This document shows, one piece after another, positions 8,503-17,859 of a DNA stretch of 64,000 nt (within the stretch, counting starts at the first letter, position 1; each line of letters opens with the position of its first letter). Location: contig JADKAJ010000005.1 of assembly GCA_016719165.1 (NCBI GenBank), positions 124,001 through 188,000 of the forward strand, in the 5' to 3' direction. The position numbers were made by a program, and so were the translations under genes. The notes under the pieces were generated by a model. It ran no database searches. It was not told the origin of the DNA and saw nothing but the letters and a program-made list of their open reading frames with translations. Source of the stretch: Chitinophagaceae bacterium. GTDB lineage: Bacteria > Bacteroidota > Bacteroidia > Chitinophagales > Chitinophagaceae.

Positions 8503-8810
8503 TTAATTTTTAATTCCGGATAGCTGTTGCCTGATATATCCGGCCACTTCGACTATCGGGGCTGTCTAGGTCCCGTTTTTTGGTTGATATACAACAACCG
8601 TTGCCGGAATACTGCTACTGATACTGATACATCCAGGCTATTACCTCCACCCACACCATGAAAAAGGAGTACAAGCAGAGAATCGATCTGTATGACTTTT
8701 TCAACCCATGCTTTCATCTCTTCAAAGCTGTGGTAATAGGGTTGTTCAGATTGAGCAATGGCACATATAATAAGTAACAAGGGAGACAAAAAAAATATTA
8801 TTTTTTTCAT
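8503..8810 (-). pseudogene. Wrecked CE4 polysaccharide deacetylase (signal peptide plus C-terminal scrap)
   Basis: The open frame (8553-8810) encodes a signal peptide joined directly to a segment with WVEKVI, LLVLLFHGVGGGNSLDVS and LLYINQK. That segment matches the C-terminal end of secreted polysaccharide deacetylases; the whole catalytic NodB core is missing, so an internal deletion is inferred. After QK the frame changes near an A-run, and the shifted frame gives NGT, a TAG where Trp is expected, then TAPIVEVAGYIRQ and a TAA at 8503. VSVSVAV looks like a 6-base duplication. An intact version would probably have deacetylated xylan. It lies 3 bases after the CE gene and 10 before the oxidoreductase. 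Confidence 0.78.
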
Positions 8811-8813
8811 TGT

Positions 8814-10733
8814 TTATTGATCTGTTCTGAAAGGAGAGGCAGGTAAGCCTTCTTTGTTATACAAATTTGGATTTACCGGGTTGTCGGCCCATGCATATCT
8901 TACATATACAGGGTCTTTTATCTCCTCATTCCACACAATAATTTTATCGCCTTCAATTTTTGCTTTTGCCCAAAAAAATTTTTTATCTGCGCCGGCGATC
9001 GCAAATTCACTTAATTCTTCACCGTCATTGGAAGTCAGTCCACTGCCGGTATTTTTAAATGTGATGATGATTTTATTACTTTCAATTTTTGATGATTCGA
9101 ATAGAGGGCCTGAATAAACTATATTTTCCCCGTATGCAATTTTTTCCGCCAACAGGGCTAATCTTTCCCCAACATCTTTTTTATTATCCGGGTGGATGTC
9201 GTTCCATTCACCCAGGTCAATAGTGACTGCCATGCCTGTATTGGGTACCGATAAAGATTTTAATTGTGATTCCCGCAGCGTTGCCCACTGACTTTCAGCA
9301 GGCAGATAATTATAATCCATAAAGCCGGGCAGTTGTGCATATAAAAAAGGGAGCTCTCCCTGTTTCCATTTATTCCGCCAATCAATAATTTGTGCCGGCT
9401 GGAGTTTAGCATACTCTTCTGGCCTTCCTGCGTTACTTTCACCCTGGTACCAAAGAAAACCTTTGATTGTGAAATTGGTTACCGGAGATATCATGGCATT
9501 GTATAATGCTGCTGGCTGATTTTGTGCAGCAATGCCGCCGCCACCTGCATTGCTGCGGGGAATAAATACTTCACCCACTTTATATTGCCAGTAACCTTTC
9601 AGATCTATAGTATCATTACCCGCAAACAAATAGTAAGGTTTATCCGGAACAAATCCTCCTTTACCGAATGTATTGATCACTTTTACAACCACCAGGTTTT
9701 TACCAGTTTTCAGCAGATCATCAGGAACAGTATATCTTCTCTGGGGGTATTGATAAGTAGTAGCACCGACTTGTTTCCCATTGATAAATAAGATATCAGC
9801 ATCGACAATTCTTCCCAGGAAAACTTTTGCCGGTTTACCGGTCATTGATTCGGGCACATCAATTTCTTTTCTGTACCAAACAACGCCATTGAGATCTTTA
9901 ATACCCTGATCTTCCCAATAACCGGGTATTGCAATATTGCGCCAACCTTTGGGTATATAAGAAAGCTCATACCATTTTGTTTTTCCCGATAATCCCATAT
10001 CTGATTGCTGCCTGGATGTGTTGACCTGGGGGCGATTCTTTTGTGCACTGATATAGGCTGTGTCCTTATTTTTCTGAATGGTGGCGGTTAATGTCGAAAA
10101 GTCCTTTAATCCTTGTTCACTGGTCCATGATTCAATGGGTGTACCACCCACACTGGCATTGATGATACCAATGGGTACTTTATATCTTTCAAAAAGTTTT
10201 TTAGCAAAAAAGTAAGCAACGGCTGAAAAAGGCCGTAAATCTTCCCCCACGGCGGGTTTCCAACTTCCGGCAGGTAAATCATTTTGCGGGCCTTTTAAAT
10301 TGGAAAGGGTAGGGATCAAAAATTGCCGTATCTGCGGATAATTGGCTTCTGCAATTTCTTTTGCATAGGTAACATCATGAATATTCATCTGGTGTACCAT
10401 ATTAGACTGACCACTGCAAAACCAAACATCACCAAAAAGTATCTCTTTCAACGTAATCTTGTTTTTGCCAGTGATTATTATTGTATGTGGCCCACCGGCA
10501 TTGGTAGCCGGTAATACTACCCGCCATTTGCCCGAATCATCAGCTTTAGTTTTATAGGATTTATTGTTGAATTTTACAATCACTTTTTCATTTGCAGTAG
10601 CCCAACCCCAGACATTTACTTTTGAGTCCCGCTGCAATACCATACTGTCGCTGATAAGCTTTGGAAGTTTTACCTGAGCCGCTGTACTAAAGGCAGTCAG
10701 CCAAAGTAACATGATAGTTGGAAAGATTTTCAT
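8814..10733 (-). CDS. Sialate O-acetylesterase-like SGNH carbohydrate esterase (probable acetylxylan esterase)
   Basis: A 639-residue secreted protein with a signal peptide (about 1-19). The SGNH nucleophile block WFCSGQSNM places the catalytic Ser at 110; the far C-terminal NDIHPDNK supplies the Asp/His pair. A jelly-roll insertion (about 265-390, VVWYRKEIDVP, ADILFINGKQVG) interrupts the SGNH domain, as in multi-domain sialate-esterase-like enzymes now placed in CE20 and related groups. Inside a xylan locus the natural role is removing acetyl groups from xylose residues; sialic acid is an unlikely substrate. No other intact esterase is present, since the neighbouring CE4 gene is broken. Confidence 0.83.
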   Translation of the reverse strand: MKIFPTIMLLWLTAFSTAAQVKLPKLISDSMVLQRDSKVNVWGWATANEKVIVKFNNKSYKTKADDSGKWRVVLPATNAGGPHTIIITGKNKITLKEILFGDVWFCSGQSNMVHQMNIHDVTYAKEIAEANYPQIRQFLIPTLSNLKGPQNDLPAGSWKPAVGEDLRPFSAVAYFFAKKLFERYKVPIGIINASVGGTPIESWTSEQGLKDFSTLTATIQKNKDTAYISAQKNRPQVNTSRQQSDMGLSGKTKWYELSYIPKGWRNIAIPGYWEDQGIKDLNGVVWYRKEIDVPESMTGKPAKVFLGRIVDADILFINGKQVGATTYQYPQRRYTVPDDLLKTGKNLVVVKVINTFGKGGFVPDKPYYLFAGNDTIDLKGYWQYKVGEVFIPRSNAGGGGIAAQNQPAALYNAMISPVTNFTIKGFLWYQGESNAGRPEEYAKLQPAQIIDWRNKWKQGELPFLYAQLPGFMDYNYLPAESQWATLRESQLKSLSVPNTGMAVTIDLGEWNDIHPDNKKDVGERLALLAEKIAYGENIVYSGPLFESSKIESNKIIITFKNTGSGLTSNDGEELSEFAIAGADKKFFWAKAKIEGDKIIVWNEEIKDPVYVRYAWADNPVNPNLYNKEGLPASPFRTDQ

Positions 10734-10786
10734 ACCTGTATTTTTTGAATAGCCCGATGACTAATTCGTTCTAAATTCTTAAAGGA

Positions 10787-12286
10787 TCATTTGTAAACCG
10801 CTTCATTCCATCTTAACTCATTCTTGAACTGGTAGAGGTTCGTTTGTTGATCAATTTTTACATACTCTATACCTGCCATCGCAGCAAAATCCTCAATGAT
10901 TTCAGCGCTTAGATTCTGACTGTAACAAGTATGGTGTGCACCGCCAGCTAATATCCAGGCCGTGCAGCCTGTTTGCATATCGGGATGAGGTTTCCAAAGT
11001 ACCCTTGCTACAGGCAATTCAGGCAGCTCATATTTTGGCTTTACTGCCTCCACCGTATTAACCACTAACCGAAAACGGTTTCCCATATCTATTAGTGATG
11101 CATTCAGTGCTGGACCGGCCCCGACATTGAATACCAACCGCACCGGATCAGCTTTACCACCAATACCTAATGGATGAATTTCGCAGGATGGTTTTGATAC
11201 AGCAATACTGGGACATATTTCCAGCATATGACTGCCCAACACCATTTCATTGCCCGGTTCAAAATGATAAGTATAGTCTTCCATAAATGAATTACCACCC
11301 GGCAGGCCAGTACCCATTACTTTCATAGCCCTTACCAATGCTACTGTTTTCCAGTCACCTTCACCTGCAAAACCATAACCATCCTGCATCAGGCGCTGAG
11401 CAGCTATACCAGGCAGTTGTACCAGGCCGTGCAGGTCTTCAAACGTATCAGTAAAACCTTTAAAATTCCCTGTCTCTAAAAATTTTCTTATCCCGAGTTC
11501 AATCTTTGCTGCATCCCGTAGCGCACCATGTTTTGGATTTCCTTTTTTTAATGCCGGTATCATTTTATAGAGTGCAGTATATTCCTCACACAGCTTTGTA
11601 ACGGATGTTTCCCTTACTGATTGGATAAATCCTGCCAGGTCACCGATGCCATGAGTGTTCACACTATAACCGAATTGTAATTCCGCTTCCACTTTATCGC
11701 CATCAGTAACAGCTACATAACGCATGTTATCGCCAAAGCGAACAAACTTTGCACCCTGCCAGTCATTCCATCCCAATGCAGCCCTGGTCCATCCTGCAAT
11801 TTGGTGTACCACTTCTTTATTTTGCCAATGACCTGTTATCACTTTACGGTTCATCCGCATACGGGTCATCATAAAACCAAATTCCCTGTCACCATGAGCA
11901 CTTTGGTTCAGGTTCATAAAATCCATATCTATTTCTCCCCAGGGAATATCCCTGTTGAATTGTGTGTGCAGGTGCAATAAAGGTTTTTGCAGGATCTTCA
12001 GACCATTGATCCACATTTTTGCAGGCGAAAATGTGTGCATCCAGGTAATGATACCAATACAATTTTTATTGTGATTCGCATCTAAGCATAGATTATAAAT
12101 CTCTTCTGTTGATTTCAGCACATCTTTGAAGACAACTTTTACAGGAATTTCTTCCTCATTGTTTAAATGTTTTGAAACAATAGCAGAGTGTTGTGCCACC
12201 TGTTTCAATGTCTCGGGACCGTATAAATGCTGGCTGCCTGTGGCAAACCATACTTCCAGCATTTTTATGTGGATGCTTTTATTCAT
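10787..12286 (-). CDS. araA: L-arabinose isomerase
   Basis: I start the gene at 12286 (MNKSIHIKMLEVWF), giving 499 residues, the normal family length. The longer start at 12322 would overlap the GH127 stop. The family opening LEVWFATGSQHLYG is present, as are ITWMHTFSPAKMWI, the substrate-pocket region LVRAMKVMGTGLPGG and the metal-binding EDYTYHFEPGNE and GSHMLEICP. It turns L-arabinose into L-ribulose, the first step before AraB and AraD, which are encoded upstream in the same arm. It lies 7 bases behind the GH127 gene, so release and isomerisation of arabinose are closely linked. Confidence 0.96.
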   Translation of the reverse strand: MNKSIHIKMLEVWFATGSQHLYGPETLKQVAQHSAIVSKHLNNEEEIPVKVVFKDVLKSTEEIYNLCLDANHNKNCIGIITWMHTFSPAKMWINGLKILQKPLLHLHTQFNRDIPWGEIDMDFMNLNQSAHGDREFGFMMTRMRMNRKVITGHWQNKEVVHQIAGWTRAALGWNDWQGAKFVRFGDNMRYVAVTDGDKVEAELQFGYSVNTHGIGDLAGFIQSVRETSVTKLCEEYTALYKMIPALKKGNPKHGALRDAAKIELGIRKFLETGNFKGFTDTFEDLHGLVQLPGIAAQRLMQDGYGFAGEGDWKTVALVRAMKVMGTGLPGGNSFMEDYTYHFEPGNEMVLGSHMLEICPSIAVSKPSCEIHPLGIGGKADPVRLVFNVGAGPALNASLIDMGNRFRLVVNTVEAVKPKYELPELPVARVLWKPHPDMQTGCTAWILAGGAHHTCYSQNLSAEIIEDFAAMAGIEYVKIDQQTNLYQFKNELRWNEAVYK

Positions 12287-12293
12287 AATATGC

Positions 12294-14309
12294 TTATTTA
12301 ATTTTTCCGCTAAATATCTCAATATCCTGTACCCGGTAAGGGAACCAAATGGTCATTTCACCAACGCCCCTGTTTGCCCAGCTGTAATAGGGAATGGCTG
12401 TCATTGTTCGTTTGCTTGTACTGATATTTTCGTTTTCACTGATTGTGACCACCGGGACTTCTGTTTTGATGGTCATAATACCATTCAGCAGGTCAGGCCT
12501 GTATTCAGTAATAAATTTTGAATCCCGGGGAAGTATGATGTTTCCGGCTTTACCTTTATTATCTGCCCATTCTGCACAGTATATTATTGGTCCCCGCTGC
12601 AGGGCGACTTTTCCCTGGTTGTCTTTCACACTGTCAATACAAACGACCCTTTTTACTTCCATAGGGAATTCCACAGTTACCTTGTCATTATTTTTCCAGG
12701 TGTGACTTATCACCGCATAGCCATTTTTTATTTCATACGCTACAGGTATACTATTTATTTTTATACCAGGGTTTGATACAGCATTATTTTCAAACCGGTA
12801 CAGATCAGAAGGTACAACAGTGTTTACTGCCCAACCAGGAATTCGAATGCACAGGTTGAATGTATTTGGTTTTTTGGTTTTGATACTTAATGAAAGAGCT
12901 CCATCCCAGGGGTAATTATTTTCCTGGATGATTTCAATGGGCTGTTGATGCATTAAAAGGCTTGCTGTACTGCTGATGAAGAGGTTTACAAACAGCTCAT
13001 TTTCTTTTTGGGCATAGGCATATCCCGGTACCGCAGGAATAAACCGGCAGATATTGGTAGGACAGCAGCTGCATTCAAACCATCCTGCTCTTTCCCGTTC
13101 AAGGTCTTTATGAGAGAAATGGTCTTTCACCTCCATGGCATTGGTGTAGAAAAAGGATTTCCCATCTAGTCCTACACCAGATAGTAAACCATTGTACAGG
13201 CTCCTTTCCAGCACATCAATGTATTTTGAATCACCATGCAAAAGAAACATCCTGTAATTCCAGTATACATTAGCTATCGCGGCGCAAGTTTCATTGTAAG
13301 CTGTACTGTTTGGCAATTCATAATTGGCGCCAAAACGTTCTCCATCACCAATGGCGCCTATGCCACCCTGTACATAAATTTTTTTCGTTACAACATTCTG
13401 CCATATTTTATCTATAGCTTTTCTCAGGCTGTCATCATCAGTCAGTGCAGCAATATCAGCCACCGCTGCATATAAATACCCGGCTCTAACAGCATGACCA
13501 ACGGCTTCATCCTGTTCTACCACCCGTTTGTCATCCTGCCAGTAAGCGCCATTTTTCCAGACATCTTTACTTTTTGCATCATATCCTTTGTAAAGACCTC
13601 TCGCATAAATAAAGAATCGGGCGGTGTTCAGGTACTCCTGCTTTCCGGTTATCCTGAATAATTTTACAAGGCCCATTTCTATCACTTCATGTCCGGGCGC
13701 CACTATTCTTTTGCCGGGGCCAAAAACAGAACATACCAGGTCAGCATTGCGCAACGCAATATCCAATAACGATCTTTTACCGGTTGCCTGGTAATGTGCA
13801 GCAGCAGCTTCGTATAAATGCCCGGCGTTGTATAATTCATGGCTCAGTTCTCTTTCTTTTTCCCAACGATCTTTTCCCACCCAGCTACCTACATTAAGCG
13901 GGTCGATAGTCCTTGCTGTATATAAATAGCCATCCGGCTCCTGTGCATTTTTAATCAGGATGATCAGCGAGTCTATATATGCATCCATCTTTTTATCGGG
14001 ATAAGTTGCCAGTGAAAAAGAGGCTCCTTCGATCGTTTTATATATATCCGTATCATCGAAAGGGTACCTTGTGCAAAATTTCCCTTTTTTTTCAGCAGCC
14101 ATAAGAAAGTTCCTGACACGGCCAGTATTTTCACAGCGCTGAAAAGAAGCAGGAATCGTTATTGTACGGTTCGTTTCAATACGTGGAAGCCAGAACTTGT
14201 CGGTAAGTTTAACCCTGGTAAAATTGATTTCTTTTATTGCATAATCTTTTTGCTGGGCTATGCAATGAACGGAGATAATTGATAGTATGGCAAGTAAGGA
14301 TCTTTTCAT
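12294..14309 (-). CDS. GH127 beta-L-arabinofuranosidase, secreted
   Basis: A 671-residue protein with a signal peptide (about 1-18) and the full (alpha/alpha)6 GH127 domain. The unusual zinc-thiolate site is complete: E340 and C342 in NETC, and C415/C416 in ECSCCPTN, at almost the same numbers as the bifidobacterial HypBA1 Glu338, Cys340, Cys417 and Cys418. The cysteine nucleophile is therefore retained. The family releases beta-linked L-arabinofuranose; some relatives take other furanosides. In a xylan locus it may handle arabinose oligosaccharides or plant glycoprotein side chains. It lies between galM and araA. Confidence 0.9.
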   Translation of the reverse strand: MKRSLLAILSIISVHCIAQQKDYAIKEINFTRVKLTDKFWLPRIETNRTITIPASFQRCENTGRVRNFLMAAEKKGKFCTRYPFDDTDIYKTIEGASFSLATYPDKKMDAYIDSLIILIKNAQEPDGYLYTARTIDPLNVGSWVGKDRWEKERELSHELYNAGHLYEAAAAHYQATGKRSLLDIALRNADLVCSVFGPGKRIVAPGHEVIEMGLVKLFRITGKQEYLNTARFFIYARGLYKGYDAKSKDVWKNGAYWQDDKRVVEQDEAVGHAVRAGYLYAAVADIAALTDDDSLRKAIDKIWQNVVTKKIYVQGGIGAIGDGERFGANYELPNSTAYNETCAAIANVYWNYRMFLLHGDSKYIDVLERSLYNGLLSGVGLDGKSFFYTNAMEVKDHFSHKDLERERAGWFECSCCPTNICRFIPAVPGYAYAQKENELFVNLFISSTASLLMHQQPIEIIQENNYPWDGALSLSIKTKKPNTFNLCIRIPGWAVNTVVPSDLYRFENNAVSNPGIKINSIPVAYEIKNGYAVISHTWKNNDKVTVEFPMEVKRVVCIDSVKDNQGKVALQRGPIIYCAEWADNKGKAGNIILPRDSKFITEYRPDLLNGIMTIKTEVPVVTISENENISTSKRTMTAIPYYSWANRGVGEMTIWFPYRVQDIEIFSGKIK

Positions 14310-14323
14310 TTCTTATTCATACA

Positions 14324-15463
14324 TTATTTTAGGGAAAATTTATAGACTGTTGTTTGCTGATATTTTTCACCCGGCTTTAAAATCGTATTTGGGAATGAAG
14401 GTTGGTTAGGGCTGTCCGGGAAATGTTGTGTTTCCAGGCAAAGCCCCGCATGTTTCATATACTTTTGTCCGTGTCGGGTGTATTGCAATGTGCCATTCAA
14501 AAAATTCCCGCTGTAAAACTGAATACCGGGCTCAGTGGTGAATACCTCCATCAATCTTCCGCTGCCGGGATGATACAATGAACCGGCAAATTCCAACGCA
14601 TTACTTTTTTTATTGAGTACCCAGTTATGGTCATAACCACCTTTTACTGCTGCAATTTCTTTTCCGATCTGTTTTGCTGAAGTAAAGTCCATTGGCGTAC
14701 CTTTTACATCAGGCAATATCCCGGTTGGTATCAGTGCATCATTTACTTCAGTGAATTTAGCTGCATTTAGCACTAATAAATGATTGAGTATTGTGGAGTC
14801 AGTCCCTGCAGATAAATTGAAATAACAATGATTGGTCAGGTTTACAGGAGTTGGTTTATCGGTAATGGCTGAATAGTCTATTTTAAGTTCATTGGCGGAA
14901 GTTAGCGTATAAATCACTTCCGTGGTCAATGTACCCGGATATCCTTCTTCGTTATCTTTACTTATATAAGTTAATTTAATACTGCTGTCACCGGGTTGTT
15001 TATCTGCTTTCCAGTATACTTTATCAAACCCCTTATTTCCGCCATGCAATGAATTGGAACCATCGTTGGCGGCCAGTGTATATGTTTTCCCTTCCAGGAT
15101 AAATTTGGCATTCGCAATACGGTTACCAAATCTTCCCACCAGGCAACCGAAATAAGGATTTTCTTTTTGCAAATAACCGTTCAGTGACTTATAGCCAAGT
15201 ATTACATCACCGGTTTTTCCCTCCTTATCCTTTGTTTTGATACTGGTGACTGTACCTCCATAGTTTATTATGCTTACCTGCATTTTTCCGGTATTGGTTA
15301 ATGTATATTCAATGATCGTATCAGTACCCATTGTGCCGAAAAACTTTTCTGATAATCTTTTTTCAGCCGAAGCAGGAGCAACAGGGTTATCGTTTTTTTT
15401 GCTCTTACAGGAAGACACTGTAAATAAAAGCACTGAAACAAGAATGATGAAAAATGAACGCAT
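14324..15463 (-). CDS. galM: Aldose 1-epimerase (mutarotase), lipoprotein
   Basis: A 379-residue protein with a lipobox ending at Cys19 (TVSSC) and the GalM beta-sandwich. SLHGGNKGFDKV, NLTNHCYFNLSAG (catalytic His) and CLETQHFPDSPNQPSFP (catalytic Glu) are the family signatures. It interconverts alpha and beta anomers. Because it is exported, it can convert sugars freshly released by retaining or inverting hydrolases into the anomer that transporters or the periplasmic oxidoreductase prefer. It is 25 bases behind araD and 14 before the GH127 gene. Family assignment is firm; the specific sugar is inferred. Confidence 0.92.
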   Translation of the reverse strand: MRSFFIILVSVLLFTVSSCKSKKNDNPVAPASAEKRLSEKFFGTMGTDTIIEYTLTNTGKMQVSIINYGGTVTSIKTKDKEGKTGDVILGYKSLNGYLQKENPYFGCLVGRFGNRIANAKFILEGKTYTLAANDGSNSLHGGNKGFDKVYWKADKQPGDSSIKLTYISKDNEEGYPGTLTTEVIYTLTSANELKIDYSAITDKPTPVNLTNHCYFNLSAGTDSTILNHLLVLNAAKFTEVNDALIPTGILPDVKGTPMDFTSAKQIGKEIAAVKGGYDHNWVLNKKSNALEFAGSLYHPGSGRLMEVFTTEPGIQFYSGNFLNGTLQYTRHGQKYMKHAGLCLETQHFPDSPNQPSFPNTILKPGEKYQQTTVYKFSLK

Positions 15464-15488
15464 TTTAAATCTTTATTTAGAAGTTATT

Positions 15489-16187
15489 TTACTGTCCGTA
15501 ATAAGAATCCGGGCCGTGTTTTCTTTCAAAATGTTTTTTTATCAATGCCTCCTTTAAACGAGTGGCTTGAGGATTCACCTGCTCTGTCAAGGTTGCCATT
15601 TTTGCAATGTATTCCAGTACGGCACTATTGTGCACAGCCTTTGCTGCATTTTTTCCCCACGTAAATGGGGCGTGGCTACCTACCAGTATCATTTCAGTTT
15701 CTTCATAGTTGTAACCATTTTCTTTAAAACAGTGAATGATCTGCATACCGGTTGCATATTCATAATTATCTTTTATTGCTTCATTACTCATTGGTGGCGT
15801 ACAGGGAATATTTTCGGTAGTGTAATCAGCATGTGTGGTTCCGTATAGCGGAATGCTGCGAAGTGCCTGTGCCCATGCAGAAGCATAAATGGAATGTGTG
15901 TGTGCTATACCGCCAATATTCTCCCATTGTTTATACAGTACCGCATGGGTCAGCGTATCGGAAGAGGGGCGAAGAGCCCCTTCCACTTTCTTACCTTCAA
16001 AATCTACAATTACCATTTTGTCTGGTGACAGTTTTTCATAAGGCATGCCGCTAGGTTTGATGGCAAATACACCGAGTGATCTGTCAGCAGCACTTACATT
16101 ACCAAATGTAAATAACACCAATCCTAATCCGGGCAATTGACAGTTGGCTTCAAAAGCCTCCTGTTTGATATGTTCATATTTATTCAT
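15489..16187 (-). CDS. araD: L-ribulose-5-phosphate 4-epimerase
   Basis: A 232-residue cytoplasmic class II aldolase/epimerase. FTFGNVSAADR and KPSGMPYEKL form the phosphate-binding part; AHTHS supplies two zinc-binding histidines and GSHAPFTWG the third. THADY and NYEYATG match the AraD branch rather than fuculose aldolase. It converts L-ribulose 5-phosphate to D-xylulose 5-phosphate, the meeting point with the xylose route of the plus arm. It lies 28 bases after araB. Confidence 0.95.
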   Translation of the reverse strand: MNKYEHIKQEAFEANCQLPGLGLVLFTFGNVSAADRSLGVFAIKPSGMPYEKLSPDKMVIVDFEGKKVEGALRPSSDTLTHAVLYKQWENIGGIAHTHSIYASAWAQALRSIPLYGTTHADYTTENIPCTPPMSNEAIKDNYEYATGMQIIHCFKENGYNYEETEMILVGSHAPFTWGKNAAKAVHNSAVLEYIAKMATLTEQVNPQATRLKEALIKKHFERKHGPDSYYGQ

Positions 16188-16215
16188 AATAAATAACTTC
16201 CTGCTCAGTTCTTAT

Positions 16216-17859
16216 TTATTGTCTGACTTCAATTCTGTTCCCAAGGTCCCGGTACATTTTATACCTGGTTTCATAATATCCGGTTTTTTCTTTTTCAGGA
16301 TAATAGGTTTTTTCAAAGCCATGTCCCATTGCTTCCATGGCAAATTCTACTTTTTTATAAATACCGGCTGCCGTTGCTGCAAACATGGCTGCACCCCCGG
16401 CACAGGTTTGTTCGCTCCGATGTATGCGTATGGGCATATTGAGCACATTGGTCATTACCTGCATTACATAATTTGATTTTTTGGCTACTCCTCCCAATGC
16501 AATGATGCCCTTTACCGGAATACCTTCACCGGTAAATCGATCTACGATTGCTTTACTTCCAAAACAGGTTGCTTCTACCAGTGCTTTGAATATTCTCGGT
16601 GCATCGCTGCCCAGATTGATATTGGTTAAAGCACCTTTCAATAACTGGTTGGCATCAGGAGTACGACGCCCATTCATCCAGTCCAGTGCCAGTTCATCTG
16701 CTTCATTCAATGGCAATACAGCAGCTGCATCGGCCAGCTTTGCAATAATGCTATCAGTTATTTCCTGTTGTTGTTTTTCATCATTGATAAAAATATTAAC
16801 AGGCCAGGCAATAAGTTCTTTAAACCAAGCATATACATCTCCAAATGCACTTTGACCAGCTTCAATACCTACCATACCGGGGATGATGGAGCCATTCACT
16901 TGTCCGCAAATACCCCTTACCAGCGTATCTTTTACTTCATGAACCGGGGCAACCAGCATATCGCAGGTGGAGGTACCCATTACTTTACTCAGGTAATATG
17001 GTTCAATTTGTCCGCCCACAGCTCCCATATGACAATCAAAAGCACCAATTCCTATAACTACATCTTCAGGCAAGCCCAACCTTTCACTCCATTCTTTACT
17101 GATTGACCCAGCCGGCTGGTCTGCTGTATATGTATGCAGGAAAGAGCTTTTTGTAAATCCTTTCAGCAAAGGATCAAGTGAAATAAAGAATTCTTCAGGT
17201 GGTATTCCACCAAATTCTTCTGCCCACAGGGCTTTATGCCCGGCACTGCATATTCCTCTTTTTAATTTTGATGCATCATTACCACCGGTCAGCAAAAAAG
17301 GTATCCAGTCGCAATGTTCCACAAACGAATAGGTATTTTTTCTCACGGATTCATCTTCCCGGAGCAGGTGAAGTAATTTAGCCCAATACCATTCTGATGA
17401 ATAAATACCGCCTACGTACTTCAAGTAGTTAACCGGAAACTTTTCAGCATGCCTGTTAAGTTCGTCCGCTTCTTTGTTCGCAGTATGATCTTTCCACAAT
17501 ACAAACATGGCGTTGGGGTTTTCCTCCAGGCCGCTCAGCATGGCAAGCGGGACCCCTTGCTTATTTACTGCGACAGGGGTTGATCCGGTAGTGTCTACCG
17601 AGATTCCCTTTACCAGCAGTGAGATGGATGATCCCGCTTCTTTCAAACAGTGCTTAATAGTTGCTTCCAGGCCCTCCAGGTAATCCAACGGATGCTGCCT
17701 GAACTGGCTGGCTGAAGCATTACAATATTTTCCTTCTTTCCACCTGGGATAGTAAAAAACAGAAGTGGCTATCTCTTGTCCGTTTCCTGCATCGAGCAGT
17801 GCTGCCCTGACAGAGTCGGTACCATAATCAATTCCTATTACATATTTTTTTTGAAGCAT
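16216..17859 (-). CDS. araB: L-ribulokinase
   Basis: A 547-residue FGGY-family kinase, close to the usual AraB length. The N-terminal phosphate-binding motif GIDYGTDSVRA, the SVDTTGSTPVAV region, GAFDCHMGAVGGQ (catalytic Asp) and KVMGTSTCDML are typical of ribulokinase. It phosphorylates L-ribulose with ATP. Its start codon shares one base with the stop codon of the HAD gene, so the two are almost certainly translated from one message, and araD follows 28 bases later. Confidence 0.95.
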   Translation of the reverse strand: MLQKKYVIGIDYGTDSVRAALLDAGNGQEIATSVFYYPRWKEGKYCNASASQFRQHPLDYLEGLEATIKHCLKEAGSSISLLVKGISVDTTGSTPVAVNKQGVPLAMLSGLEENPNAMFVLWKDHTANKEADELNRHAEKFPVNYLKYVGGIYSSEWYWAKLLHLLREDESVRKNTYSFVEHCDWIPFLLTGGNDASKLKRGICSAGHKALWAEEFGGIPPEEFFISLDPLLKGFTKSSFLHTYTADQPAGSISKEWSERLGLPEDVVIGIGAFDCHMGAVGGQIEPYYLSKVMGTSTCDMLVAPVHEVKDTLVRGICGQVNGSIIPGMVGIEAGQSAFGDVYAWFKELIAWPVNIFINDEKQQQEITDSIIAKLADAAAVLPLNEADELALDWMNGRRTPDANQLLKGALTNINLGSDAPRIFKALVEATCFGSKAIVDRFTGEGIPVKGIIALGGVAKKSNYVMQVMTNVLNMPIRIHRSEQTCAGGAAMFAATAAGIYKKVEFAMEAMGHGFEKTYYPEKEKTGYYETRYKMYRDLGNRIEVRQ

